This document shows, in pieces, positions 39,954 to 53,100 of a stretch of DNA of 64,000 nt. The position numbers and the translations under genes were made by a program. The number at the start of each line of letters is the position of its first letter. The first letter of the stretch is position 1. Under the pieces are notes generated by a model, which had not been told where the DNA came from, ran no database searches, and saw only the letters and a list, made by a program, of their open reading frames with translations. This DNA comes from Trogon surrucura (Eukaryota; Chordata; Aves; Trogoniformes; Trogonidae), in assembly GCA_020746105.1 (NCBI GenBank), contig CM036624.1, positions 28,046,084 to 28,110,083 on the forward strand. The letters are read 5' to 3'.

Positions 39954-42900
39954 AGAGCTACATGTTTCTTATTTAAGGCGAATAACATTTTTTGTGGAAC
40001 TTTCACAAGAAACTGCAATGCTCACATAACTCAAACAAAACTACCTGAAAATGATAGTTATGTACTTTACAACTGACAGCCATTTAGATCCTGTCAGTCA
40101 GGAAGAAAATTATTGCTCTTTGTGCATAAAATTGCAATTAAATTGTGCTTCTTGTGTTTCAGTTAAAAGACAAGCATCTTTAGACCACAACTTAAAGCAT
40201 CAGAGAACAGACAGATTTCCAGGGATAATTTCAGATTTCAGTTACATCACTGCAAATTCAGAGCAAGTCTATTGAACTGAAAAGCCTGAAAATGAACTTA
40301 CAGTAACAATGAAATCAAAATTTTGTCTCTTCCTGGTCACTTCTATCACTGTTCATTCCATATTTAGCTACTGTTTACTACTTCCCATTAAGCAAAATGA
40401 AAACCGTGTCCAGAAGAAATGTTTTCTTTTGCCATAGAACTTTTATTACCATCTGATACTCGAAAATGGGCTTCATGACATACTTCTCCTAATTACACAT
40501 CTGTTTTACATGCACTCCACAAAACAAAAATTAAATAAAATCAGTTTAAATTATAGGAAAGGTGACTAAAATTATAGCTGAAGAGTGTTAAAGATTTTTT
40601 TTTCACAGATTGAGTAATTAGAAAAATTACATTTCATAGCATTCAAACCTCATACACTAACACCAAGTGACAGAATACGAATAAGGAACAAGAGGTCTGT
40701 TCTTATTATGAGACATTTGAGGAAAGATTAGGGGTTGAACTTTCAAGCTGGAATAAGAGAGACACACTTTGCTAATGATAGCTGATATACTTCACCAACA
40801 GCTATTTAGAAAACAAGGTAAAATGTCTCCATACTTTTGTTGCCCTCATATGTTGAAAATGCTAGTATATCGCACGTTGATAAAGATATTTTGGGCATCA
40901 ATCAGGGCATATCAGAAAGATGTTATATTCAACCTTGAATATATTAACAAAGCAATTGCTGTCATCTAAAAAATGGAGCAGAAAAATTAAATAAATTATA
41001 GTCCTGGACATGCACTGAAATACTGCTGATGGGACATATTTGCTTTTGAACGTGTATTACCATATATCCCTTCTGCAGCCTGATACTTCTCAAAAGCAGC
41101 ATTATCTTCAGCTCTACCTTATCAAGCACAGGAGTTCCAAGTAAAGCAGCCCCCGGAATATCTTATGTGATAAGTGACTGTGCTCCTAAACATGCCTAAA
41201 CTCTAGATGTCTCATCCTCCAAGAAACCGTCTTTTACAAATGATAATGCCTTTTTTTTACAGGCAACTAAAGACGTCAAAAAAGAAAAGCATTTCATTGT
41301 TTTATATGAAAAAGATTGCTTTTCTTAAATCTTTCTTCTCCTTGTTCCACTGCACTTAAGAAGTACTTTTGAAATAAGCTTCTTTTCCATTTCAGGTATT
41401 CTTAATCATATTTTTGAGAGGTATCAGCTTCAAATATTGAAAATTCAATTTGCATTTCTTTGTACACCAATTTTGATGATTTTGATTGATTTTTTAAAAT
41501 TTTAATGCAATGTTCTATTTCTTCCATTGACTTTTTCTAGAATCCCACATTGACCTTTCTAGTGAGAGAGAAAATTTATATATCCAATTCTCTTTAAGCC
41601 ATATCGTTACTGATTCTAAGACCAGATAGACTAATTCAAAATTAGAAAAACTACATGCTCTTGGAAGTAGGGTGATTTTGGTACCCAAAGCTAGATCAAG
41701 GCTATTTTACTTTAGAAAGACCTCTCTGCCAGCAAAACAGGGTTTGGTTCCAACTGAACTGTTACCTACAATGGAACTCAGATCTTACTTTGCCTGTAGA
41801 ACTGCTTTTACCTATAAATCCTATGTTTTATCAAGCTCATGGAATATGAGTGCAAATCACATTACTGACAAAAAGCTGTTCTAAAAATAGACGCATGGTA
41901 GGACATGGATTTTAGCTACTTGAAAACAGATAAGAAATTGAGAGAAAAAGGCAAACATGTATAGAAGTAGCATATTTGTGAAGAAAAAAAAGTATTATCT
42001 ACATAGTTATTTAATCTATTGATATAATTTGAATAAGCAGCAATGGATACAAGTAATAACGTCTGGGCAGTAATAGAGTGGATAGTGAAAGGAATCTCTT
42101 TTTCTAAGAGCACTTTGTGTAAGACTTAGAGATTTAACAGGGTAAATCTGAATAGCTCTCTGGAGGTGTACTTCAAGTACATCTTCAATAGTTCTAAAAA
42201 TTCTAAATTTCTGTAACCCAACTATTAATGATGTTCTTTGCAGTTCTACAACTTACATAAAATGTTCCAGCACAATGAAAAGAATCCTAAATAAACAAGT
42301 AATTGATGAAATGTATCATAAGCATTTATTCACTCTTGTTTCAACTTACTCTAGTGCAGTTAAATTATTACCTATAATTAGCATATTATTTGTCCTTAAA
42401 TCTGGTGTATTATTTACTCCATAAAGATGTCAAAATACAGATTTTTCCCTTGCCATGAGGGTCAATTGTGTTTCCAGCAACTACCCTGCGCAACAAGAAG
42501 AGCATCCACAAGCAAAACAGCCAACCAATATTCTGAGAATTCCAGAGGTGAGTTTAAAGCTTGATCATTATAAATTTGGAGTGGCATATTCAGTTTAGAC
42601 AGATTAATTAAACTATCCAGGTATGTGTTGTTATCATATCGAATTCACATTGTTTTATACTAAGGTTGCATTAGTCTGATAAAATGATGCATTAATCTCA
42701 AGAGATGCTAATTAGGTGCGAACAAATGCCACAATGAACTTTTTACTCTAAATAGAAATAGTCAGTCAGTGTCAACATAAATATTGTCTTTTACTGATAA
42801 ACACACAAAACCCCCAACTCTATTTCCACACAGGCATAGGATAATTATTTAAAACAAAGACCAATCAGTTTAGTGTGATGCTTCAACTACTTCTTTTTGC

Positions 42901-45900
42901 ATATTTGGCAAAAAGAGTTATTTCTTCAAGCTATAGTAATCACGACATCAGGCTAGAGCTATCATTAGAGCTGATGGCACATTATCTGGTCAGTCACCCT
43001 GAGAGTCTAGTATTTACCTTGCAAAATTATTCGTTTTGCAGAAAACTTCCCCTCCCAAATTATGTAATTTTTGATATATCCTTTTAGTGAAGCTCTTTTT
43101 AAAGCATTCTTTTTTTTTTAAGCAGTAAGACAAAACAATTTCTTTCAGTCACATCAGGTATCTACAAAGTAGAAATTTACATTGTGCTTATGTATTGAAT
43201 TGTATCTAATTCTAATACAAATTTCCATAGCTCTAGCTAGACATGTAAAAGACTGCATGAGCCACTTGAACTACATCAACAAAGAAAATCCCATGAAATG
43301 CCATGAAAAACAGCTGTAATAACTGGCACCCTGCACTGTAAGTGATCCTCTCTCTGGGGCTGTATAAGAATTTCAGTATCTGGCACTCTACCAGAAAATG
43401 TCCATCAAATATAATACAGACATTCACACATAATATGTATTTTACATTTGAGATGAGTTTTGTGCTCATGAAAATAAAGGACTGGCAACACTGTTTAGAG
43501 CCATTCATAATGCAGGCAGAGCCTATGCAAACTTCCCCACACAACTTTGCCTGTGAGTGACAGTCCTGACCTGCAACCCTTCTGCTGTTGCAGTTCTTGG
43601 CCTTTCTTGACTAGAGATTGCCAAGTGTGTTGAACTGAGCCAACCTGTGCGATGTGAACAAGTATCCACTGGGCATAGTGATGTACTTTCAGCATGTTAA
43701 ATAGCATTTGTGGTATAGTAATGGTTAGAGCTATGAGAGGCAGTAAAATCCCATTTGGCAAGGCAGGTCTTTCACTGTCTTCTTAAATTAATTAAAAAAC
43801 AAAAAATCTTCTGAAAATTCATGCCTAAAAGGAGGTTAGTTAAAGGTACTATTTAATACTACACTTTGTTTACAAATGCCTGTTTGTACTCTACTACTGA
43901 TTCCAGCTGAGCTCCCCAAGAGGCACATACATTAACTGAAAGGTGATTTGTGGATATTTTATTGGAAAAGACTGGATGAAGCAAAACGTCTCAACATACA
44001 AATTTCATTAGACCACAGACATTCTGGACAGACCTGTCATTTCAAAACTTGTTCGCTTGGCTGCTTCCATTCTGATGGTTCTCTGAGAGGTTCCCTCTCC
44101 AGAGCCACCTAGAAACGGTGCAGAAATAAGAGCATTTTTTAAATGACAGGTCTAACGAATCACAGTGCTCTGAACTAACTTTGTATTTTTAAGACTGAAT
44201 TTAGCAGCAAGGGTCTTCCTCATCTAGTCTCCTTCCACTCAATTCCCTCCACTTCAAAATCTAGGCCAATAATAAGGAGGCCTCTGTAACCAGCATTAAT
44301 ATGAGTCTTCAGGTTGCAGATGCCATATGACAGAAGAGAAATTCAGATTCAAGCTATCATATTAATAATATGAGTTCAAGCAAAATTTTCAAGTACCATT
44401 TATTTCACATATCGTAAGCAACAGAAGCTCCTTTTTCTTCCCTACAGCCTTCAAACACTCCAAGTATACTAATATATCCAAAATGGTATCCCATTCTGGC
44501 AACTCATATGAATGTTTAAATTCCATTTCTAAAAAATAAGTCTGGAAATTACATGTCAAAGCACTATCTCATTTATCTTTTGGTACATCTTCATCATCTT
44601 CAACCACATTTTTTAACTTACCATACAGAAAGAATTTTAACTAATGAGGAAAAATTAGGAATGTGGGAGATATTCCCAACCGACTTTGATGGGCTTTTGA
44701 ACAAACCTAGAAAAAAACCCAAACCTAAAGTTTATTTCTCCCAATTTTATAAAAAGAATTAAGATCTCTAGTTGTGTTCATAACACTTTAATCAATGAGA
44801 GCTTAGAATGCTGAGCATAAATCATATGCTCTGCTTCATTTCTTAGAGTGTAGACTTGAATAGATAATACAAGAGTAATGACAGCTTTTACTACTGATAG
44901 CTCTTGGCCTTCACTCTTTGAGTGGATATTGGCCAACTAGCTATAGCACAGGTATCATACCGTTTTGCTAAAGGCAATAACCCTTTTGAGATTCAAACTT
45001 CATTCTAATTCCATTTTGTACAAAGTATTAGGTGAGAATAGCTTTTGTGTGGCTTAGCAACTTCAGTGACAGATATAATTTCCAGTTATCTCTGCTCCAA
45101 CAGTAAATAAATCTCTCAACTGACAGCGTTCCTGTATGCTTGTACTTTGTCCTAAAATGAGACATATTCTACCATAACTGTTCATTGGCCATTCAACTTT
45201 AATTGACCAATTTTTAGGCAGTTATCAGTTGCCTATTTTCTTTAGAGCACATAACGCTCCGACAAACTCCTTCTCATTCCCTATTGTCAAGTAGTAAAAT
45301 TACGTTATTTGTGAAACTTTAAAAAACATTTCCTTCATCATTTGAAACATGGAATTGATACAAAAAAAGAACAGTCTCCTGTGACTGGGAAGCGTATTTC
45401 CTCTTTGAATTACCAAGGAGTTTATGGCAAAGAGTGGCTATTCTGAAAAAACAGCAAGTGTTTTTCCATATTTTAATACAACAAAATAAATTTAAAACCC
45501 CAGCCATTTTCTACAAACCTACAGCATCATTTGAGAGCTTAAAATCAAAATGCAAAAGGACCACTTACTAACATATTAACAAAATGAAAAACAGAAACAA
45601 AGAATTAAAGTCAACTCCATATTTTCAATTCAGCAAGACTTTTACATTTTTATGGTTGCCAAAATATTTTTAAGACGGTATATTTCGTGGAATTCTGCAG
45701 TCCTACAAAACGTGACTTAGTAGTTTACATCTGTATCAAGAAGTAGTGAAAAGTGTATGCCTGATATTAGAAAAAAAAAAAAAAAGTAACAGAAATAGAT
45801 TTTGGTTTTAACCCACTGCTGAAATCCATCTGACAAACAGTTGGCCTTTGGCCAGTCACAGTTGAGGCTGACATGCAGATTTGTCAAACTGGGTTAACAT

Positions 45901-46951
45901 TACTATTGAATCAGTATATGAAATCTTTTCTATATTTTGGGAGGTTGGCGAGTAAAATTCCTAGTTGAGATGCTAACATTTTGGAGACTAGTAGTAATCT
46001 GTTGGATCATGCTTTATGGAACTAGATGGAAACCGAATAGTATGTCAACAGTCATCTTTACCAAAGTAAACAACTATTTAATGCAATACTGAAACACACC
46101 TAGGCATTCCTAGACTATACCCGCACACACATTCTAAGTTCTGTCTACCTTTAAGTGGCAACTAATAATTGCGAGTTAGATAAGCATTCTTCAGCCTTCC
46201 TTACACTCTGCTTGGTATGTTGTACCTTATAACTTTAGTAATGTAAAACAACAGAACATAATGCTGCTGTTTACTGTATTTTGTTGATCTTCATGCATAT
46301 CAAATACAAATGATGAGAACAGATTTGAAAGATATAAATTAGGAAAGAAAAATAACATCTTGATTCTGTAAATTTTTGCATACTGAATTCCCCTATATAC
46401 AACCAGTCCCAATTAAGGTTACTGGACTTCTAATATTTAGGCTGAACTATACATAATAGTCAAATTGAAGGGGTTCTGTAAATCAGTGAAAGACGTGGTT
46501 TAAATTGTGAGCTCTTAGTAGAAACAGATGAGTGTTTTTGCGTCTGGAAACTGGTTGTAGTTATAAATGATATGACTTTGGGAAACTTTTCTGTTGTGGT
46601 TCTTTAATCTTTTAGTTCTCAACTGAAACTTGTTTCATTAAAGTGGGGAATGCCTATTCAAGGGCTCCCTTTATAATCTTTGTTACTTCAGATGAGGCTC
46701 TGGTTTATGTGTATGATTTCTGCAATGAAGGTTTATTGTATTTACTGAACCATATGTTTTTCTACAGCCTGCTTGGAATTTATGATGACATTGTTTTGGT
46801 TTAAGTTGACAACTACAGTATGTTTCAAGTTAGACAATTTCCACTGAAAACTATAGTCTTTAATGAACGGAGATTTTGAAAATTTTCAGGCATTACATTT
46901 TTCAGTTTTCGTGGTAGAGTTCAGTTGCAAGGATTTGTTTTTTTTTTGTTG
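39954..46951. other. Unique AT-rich sequence, no gene seen
   Basis: No interspersed repeat is recognised. It contains a 15-A run at 45771-45785. A homeodomain/POU-site-like cluster at about 42680-42725 (gcattaat, atgctaattag) might mark a conserved non-coding element but cannot be judged alone. Open frames up to 103 codons (43233-43544, minus) look like chance. Confidence 0.5.
45771..45785. repeat. Poly-A tract (15 A)
   Basis: A pure run of 15 A. There is no upstream AATAAA or recognisable retrocopy body. Confidence 0.88.
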
Positions 46952-46983
46952 TTGGGGTGTGTGTGGGTGTGTGTGGGTGTGTA
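46952..46983. repeat. (GTGTGTGG)n-type microsatellite
   Basis: Repeats of gtgtgtgg or gggtgtgt just after a T-rich run (46937-46947) and 45 bases before the 3' tip of the CR1 below. Confidence 0.88.
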
Positions 46984-47027
46984 ATTTTCTCCCCAAATTG
47001 ATACAATTATTTTTATTATTACCTTTT

Positions 47028-47790
47028 AGAATCACAGAATCACAGAATGCTAGGGATTGGAAGGGACCTCGAAAGACCATCAAGTCCAATCCCCCTGCCA
47101 GAGTAGATAACGCTACATAGGAACACGTCCAGGTGGGTCTTGAATGTCTTCAGAGAAGGAGACTCCACAACGTCTCTGGGCAGCCCGTTCCAGTGTTCCG
47201 TCACCCTCACTGAGAAGAAGTTTCTTCTCGAGTTTAAGCGGAACCTCTTATGTTCCAGTTTCAGCCCATTACCCCTTGTCCTATCAGTGGTTGTCACCGA
47301 GAAGAGCCTGGCTCCATCCTCGTGACACTCACCCTTGATATATTTGTAAACATTAATGAGGTCACCCCTCAGTCTCCTCTTCTCCAAACTAAAGAGCCCC
47401 AGCTCCCTCAGCCTTTCCTCATAAGGGAGATGCTCCACTCCCTTCATCATCCTAGTTGCCCTGTGCTGGACTCTCTCCAGCAGTTCCTTGTCTTTCTTGA
47501 ACTGAGGGGCCCAGAACCGGACACAATATTCCAGATGGGGTCTCACCAGGGCAGACTAGAGGGGAAGGAGAACCTCTCTCGACCTACTAACCACCCCCCT
47601 TCTAATACACCCCAGGATGCCATTGGCCTTCCTGGCCACAAGGGCACAGTGCTGGCTTATGGTCATCCTGCTGTCCACCAAGACCCCCAGGTCCCTTTCC
47701 CCTACACTGCTCTCTAATAAGTCATTCCCCAACTTATACTGGAACCTGAGGTTGTTCCTAACCAGATGCAAGAAATTCATTACTTTGCAT
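47028..47790 (-). mobile_element. CR1 LINE, 3' 760 bp with RT C-terminal region
   Basis: This minus-strand copy ends at 47028 in the tandem attctgtgattctgtgattct tip and is truncated at its 5' end near 47790. Read on the minus strand it keeps one frame of about 250 codons of the CR1 ORF2 C-terminus, the thumb-side region after the reverse-transcriptase catalytic site. Recognisable motifs include [63 protein letters not shown] and [20 protein letters not shown]. One in-frame TAG at 47556-47558 breaks it where CR1 normally has tyrosine. The natural stop (47040-47042) lies in the terminal repeat. The catalytic YxDD region, endonuclease and ORF1 are missing, so the copy cannot move itself. The intact frame suggests it is younger than the other copies here. 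Confidence 0.96.
47040..47789 (-). pseudogene. CR1 ORF2 C-terminal fragment with one in-frame stop
   Basis: These are the coding remains inside the CR1 element. The segments 47789-47559 and 47555-47040 are in the same frame, separated only by the TAG codon at 47556-47558. No frameshift is needed to follow the family motifs through it. A small in-frame insertion of about three codons may lie near 47775 (between CKV and LHL). There is no start and no catalytic domain, so no functional product is expected. Frames on the plus strand (for example 47250-47717) are antisense shadows. Confidence 0.9.
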
Positions 47791-48924
47791 AGGATCAAGA
47801 AATCTGTATGTGAAAAAGTTTTTTCCATTAATAGAAGTAGCAAAAAAACCAGATTTGGCTCAAATTACAAATACTTGTCAAGCACCCTTTATTGGCCTTG
47901 ATGCTCTAAAACTGGAAACATGTCACATCACTGTTCCTAAAGAATACTAACTTAACTGCACTAGCAGAGCGTTTCCTGAAAAGTAGGACATGCCCACACA
48001 ATGTGGAACAAGACTATCCAGACAGGCAGAGCAGACTGGCTTCTCATTCACTTAGTGCGGTATTTGCTGAAGTCCTTGGGTTAGTTGTTTGAATCACTAA
48101 CTCACCACAAGAGGCATGTCTGCATTCCATAAGATCCTAATTTCAAAACCTCATTGTGTAGATGCAGCTCTGCAACTTTATCAGGCGAATTAGCGGTATT
48201 TTATGGTGTATATTACTGAAAGGTCTTTTAGATGTAGTCTTTAGATCAACATAAGCAGACACACTCTGACTCATATTTGCGTGGACACTGCAATCTCCAT
48301 ATTTTAAACTATGGAATATTCTGAGTTTGCATCTTTTGAGAGGCTCTTCACTGCTTCCCTCATCACACACATCTTACACCATGCACTGACATAGTTGCTT
48401 TCTACACTATAAACAGTGTGTAATAGTTGTGTTTTAAAGGATAAAAATTATTACATATGCAATTGTTATCCTTCAAACCAAATATATTTCACCTAGAATA
48501 ACAATATCACAATAAATGCACATTTCACACTACAAAATCCTTTAGCATTTCCAGGATGAACAGCAAATTTGTTACTAAAGGCAAATGCATAAAGCCTACA
48601 TCTTATCTCGTTTCTTTTTGCTTTTCAAGACTATAATGTTTGTTAGCAACTAAATATATTATTTACTAAATAAATGGTATTCTCAAATGTATCCTTCATT
48701 TTAATTGGCCATGTGACGCATGAATCTCATTAACAACGAAGGAAAAGAAAATATGTTAAGTTCTACTGATAAGCATGATGCTTACTTTGGCTCTGCCAAG
48801 CTAAATTTTTTCTCTGATGCAAGCCTAACCTAGGAGGTGCTACCACAAAAGGATTCATCGTTAGAAATACTTTACAATGCACATCTTTTTTGCATCTTTG
48901 CAAATCAAATTTGGTCAATATTAG
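47791..48924. other. Unique sequence between CR1 and LTR
   Basis: No recognised repeat. A 75-codon minus-strand frame at 48143-48370 has a mixed, non-repetitive composition but matches no family I know. It is within chance expectation. Confidence 0.5.
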
Positions 48925-49485
48925 TGTACTGGGTCTGGCTGGGAGGGAGTTAGCTTCATAGCAGTGTCATGGTGCCATGTTCTGGTTTTGTGGCTAAAAA
49001 GGTGCTGACAATGCACCAATGTTCAGCCATTGCTGAGCAGTGCTTGCGCAGTGCTGGTGCTTAATCTCTTTCCCCCTACCTCCAGCAGGATGGCTGGGAG
49101 GAGCAAGAGATTGGAGGGGACACAGCTGGAACAGCTGACCCAACCCGAGCAGAAGGATATTCCATACTATATAACATTGTGATCAGCCAGAAAATGTCAG
49201 GGAAAGGAGAAGGAAGGGGAAATGTCTGTAGTTACAATGTTTGCGTCCTCAAGCAACAAATATGTACTTTCCAAGAAGGGGCTAAACGCCTGCCTGCCTA
49301 TGCGTGGTAGTAATGCATTCATCTTCCGTTGCTTACATGCACAGCTTTTGCTTTCCCTGTTAAACTGTCATTATCTTGATCCTTCCTTCACACTTTCCTT
49401 CTATTTTGTCCCCCTCCCATGGGAGTGGGCAGTGAGTGAGCAACTGGGTGGGCATTTGGCTGGTAGCCGAGGCTAACTCGCAACA
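48925..49485 (+). mobile_element. Solo LTR of an avian endogenous retrovirus (ERVL-like)
   Basis: A 561-bp segment starts tgtactgggtctggctggga and ends with gctaactcgcaaca, giving TG...CA ends. It is flanked by attag (48920-48924) and gttag (49486-49490), a 5-bp target-site duplication with one mismatch, the size typical of ERVL-class insertions. Inside are segments I know from a common avian LTR family: gctgagcagtgctt, ggaggggacacagctgg, acagctgaccca, ggatattccata, a TATA-like ctatataa at about 49167, cgcctgcctgcc and gttaaactgtc. No gag, pol, env or second LTR lies nearby, so it is a solo LTR left by recombination between two LTRs. The exact database family name is not known to me. Confidence 0.88.
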
Positions 49486-52400
49486 GTTAGAAAATCAGAA
49501 ATGCTGATCTGTATTAATTTATGTTAGTGGCCAAACGATGCAAGGCAGTTACTGAGTAAAGTCTAGATTAACTGCAGACTCTTTATGGAAAATAAGAAAA
49601 AGTTCAATCTAAACCCAATTTTGGCTAAACATCTCCACACGGAGAAGCCCAGTTCTTTTGCTTCCCTCCAAAGCAATATAACCAACTAGGAACAAATGGG
49701 GACAGATCATCTCGAATATTTAAAAGTCATTCTCTAAAAAAAAGAAGCACCAGAATGAAGGTATGTGGGCTGGCACAAAAATAAGTAAGTTTCAGTGAAA
49801 GAGTTTTTAAAGAAAGAGCTAGTAACGGAACCGGTAAGTTTTAGGTAATGCGTTTTCTAGTCTGCCCTCTCCTTACATAATGTTGAACAACTCCTATTAA
49901 GATTAAAGAGTTTTGTGATTGAGAAAATGCTCAACCACTTAAAATAACTATTTACAAGTTCTCAAAGCTTATATTGAATTGGCCAGTGGAGTAATTACAA
50001 TCAAAGTACATATGAATATACTAGACAAAAGGTCTAAATATGAGACCTGTGAGCTTTCTCATCTGAGCAAAAGCCATTTTACCTACTGGCAGTGGGGTAT
50101 GAGTTAACATGAACAAGTACCGTTAGGAGACCACTACCCCTAACCCTGTAATCAGTTAAACAAAGTCCATATTCTTCAAATTCCAAAGGATTAGGTATTA
50201 AACATCAATGTCTTTTTCGTATAACACACTCCTAATGAATGCAGATCCCACATTACAGTCCTCTGTAACACCAAGTCTTAATTTCCACATCATATACCTA
50301 CACTGCATTATTTCTTTGATTTCTCCAAGATGCATTTTTAGCGTGCTACCTTGTAGTGTAAAAAAACCAAAGGTTCTTTGGCCTATGACCAGAACTCGAC
50401 ATGATATGATGCAGAAGACTTGTAAGAGCAACATAAAATGCTTAGAAAATACTTTTGGAAGATGAAGGCATTCCAAATCTGGTTATGATTATTTTGCTAC
50501 TGGAATGTTATGTGTCCATGGCAGGTACATTGCATAGATAGAAAAATAATTTTCATTGCTTTTCCTATTGAAAACATACTTAACATAACTCAGCAGACAG
50601 AAAAAATATTGGTAAAATGGTAAAGCTCTGTTTTAAACAATTTCTTAATAAAAAAAAACAGACTTAATAGATTTTAACTGATTATTTGTTTTGTTCATTT
50701 AAATCATGGGATATCATGAAACACACATGGATGTGTGACATTGAGCCCAATCAATTCTTTACAAACACATTTAAAACTTTACTGGCTGATAGGGTAGGAG
50801 AGATTTCTTTTGATTTTTGTTTCTGCTGTTTTCATATGTTGAACATATGGCATATCTCTCTCAAGCACAGTTGACATTAAAGCCTACTCTCACTTAAGTC
50901 CAAGCATCATTTGTGAATGGTTTTAACTGGACTTCTATTAATTCAAATGCTATGATCAGGTTCTGATCAATAAAAGGCATGTAATGAGATTCATAAATCT
51001 CATCTGTTATAATCCATTTCTGGGTAGAGTTGGAGAATATTTCATTATCTTTTTTTTTTATTCCTCCAGGCTTATGGAATCCCCTAAATACAAAGTAGTA
51101 GCGCTAGTTCAGAAAGTAACTGAAACTTTGGTTTTAACTTTTTTTTGACCTTTTGCTAGAATGATTTCAGTGCAGTGTGTCATATACTACAAATGATGAC
51201 TATGCAATCCCATAAAATGTTAGTTGCTTTAATTTGCCAACAAGTTACTCAATTTCAAAATGTATTTACCTTTCTGACCACAAAGTTACATTAGTACAAA
51301 ACTGAACATGAGCTTAGTAGATTTCCAGCTTCAGCAAGATGCAATTTTTTCAAGATGGCTTTTTACCCTCCCTCTGTTGAATTTTGATATCCTAATGCAA
51401 GCTTCAGCAGCAAATATAGTTATCAGATAATTATTTTCTAATTACATGAATTTACTCAGAGGTTAGAGATAAAAAGCTGTAGTACAACATTTCTCACAAG
51501 GGTTGTACATACTTCAGTTTGCATTCCAGTGCACGTGCTTGCAACTTGACCATCATTTCTCACCAAAACCTTCTCTGCAACAATGCCCTCTATGAAACTG
51601 AATATGTCAGATATTACATTTACTGTAACAAGACTATTCTATTCAAATAAATGTTATATGTTAGGTCTGAAGATTTGGCTTTCTATTTATTATCTGTATT
51701 TTCATCTGTCTTTAATTCATACTCGTAGCTATAAGACCCAAGCATATTATACTGTATCACATTTATACCTTGAACTTCATTTTGCCTTTATTAAAATCTG
51801 ACTCGTGGCTCACTGGCTGTATCCGCCACCTCCTCAAGAGTGAATAATTTTCAGCTAACTCTTTTGCAACTACATATAATTTGATAATTGAAAATTACTA
51901 AGATACCATTATTTCACTGAATTGTTTTAATGCTTCTTTTCCTCCTTGGGAAAGCTCAGAACGAAGGTCACTCCCAATGACACTTTACAAGCAATGTCAC
52001 ACAACAGGCCATGGCAGGTGCCTAACTCTACGTTCCCCTCACACACTTAATCTTGCCAGTACTCACTTCGCTCACTGAACAATATCCCAATCAAGTTTCC
52101 TTCCTATTTTATTTTCTTTTTGCTACAGCTGCGAAGACTATGCAGTTGTTTCACGTTTTAGTTCTATTTTATGTTGTCAGGATCCAAGTTTAGCCCTAGA
52201 AGCCATTCAGAAGATTTTTCAGCCTTCTGGGTTGGACATCATGCTGATCTAAAACACCGATTAGGTTCCAACTCAGAACAAGATAATATGGCTACTGCGT
52301 TACAGAACTGTTGATAAGATGCAGTGTTACTTTAAAATAGTAAATTTTTAGGTAACTTTCCACTAGAACAATGTTGTGTAGTACTAGCCAATAAAAGTGA

Positions 52401-53047
52401 GATTTTATTTCATATTTTATAATGTTCATCAATCTTCTGAAGATACACACAATTAAAATAAAAATAACAAAAAAATCACAATACTCTGTCACTTCTCATC
52501 CAGAAAAGTCTTGGGGAATATTCAGATTACTAGCATAAAAATGAACTGCATCCATCCAGAACATGAAGGTGATTAAAATGACAAAGTCAGTGGACTGGCA
52601 AGCACTACTAAAGGAAGATAGACAACTTAGATATTGTCATGCGATCCATAAACACAGTAATGGCCAAGAGTCCTTGATAACTCCTCTTACCAATTTTCAG
52701 AGTTTTGCTGCACTGCAACTTAATCGGTGAAAAGAAAAAAAATCAAATATGTTGTCTTAAATTTTGAGATTTCACTACTGTCTCTTTTATTTTAATGTAA
52801 TATAGTTTGGTCTTTTAAGTATTGCCAGATGTTTTTTACTTGGAAGTTCATTTTACACAGGGCAAATTCAATTCTTTTTTTTATTATTATTTTTCTGAAA
52901 TATCAGTAAATAGGAAATTTGACTGCTCCAGATATCCTAAAAACTGGGGAAAACCCAGAACTCTCATTTTCTGCAGAGCTTATAATAAAGGATGTTTGCA
53001 GAACCTGTAAGAGAAAGCCAACTCTTTCTACACAGCTTTGCTGAGAT

Positions 53048-53100
53048 TCTGCCATCTATCTGAGAATCTGTCTGCCATCATCTATCTGCCATCATCTGAG
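53048..53100. repeat. Short tandem repeat, ctgccatcatctat units
   Basis: About three imperfect copies of a 15-19 base unit (ctgccatc with variable atctat/ctgagaat tails). A local slippage product. Confidence 0.7.

Noticed and set aside
47140-47901. Plus-strand frames of up to 155 codons over the CR1
   Set aside because: They are antisense to the CR1 ORF2 remnant and reflect its base composition.
48143-48370. 75-codon minus-strand frame with protein-like composition
   Set aside because: No recognised family, no splice context and ordinary length for chance.
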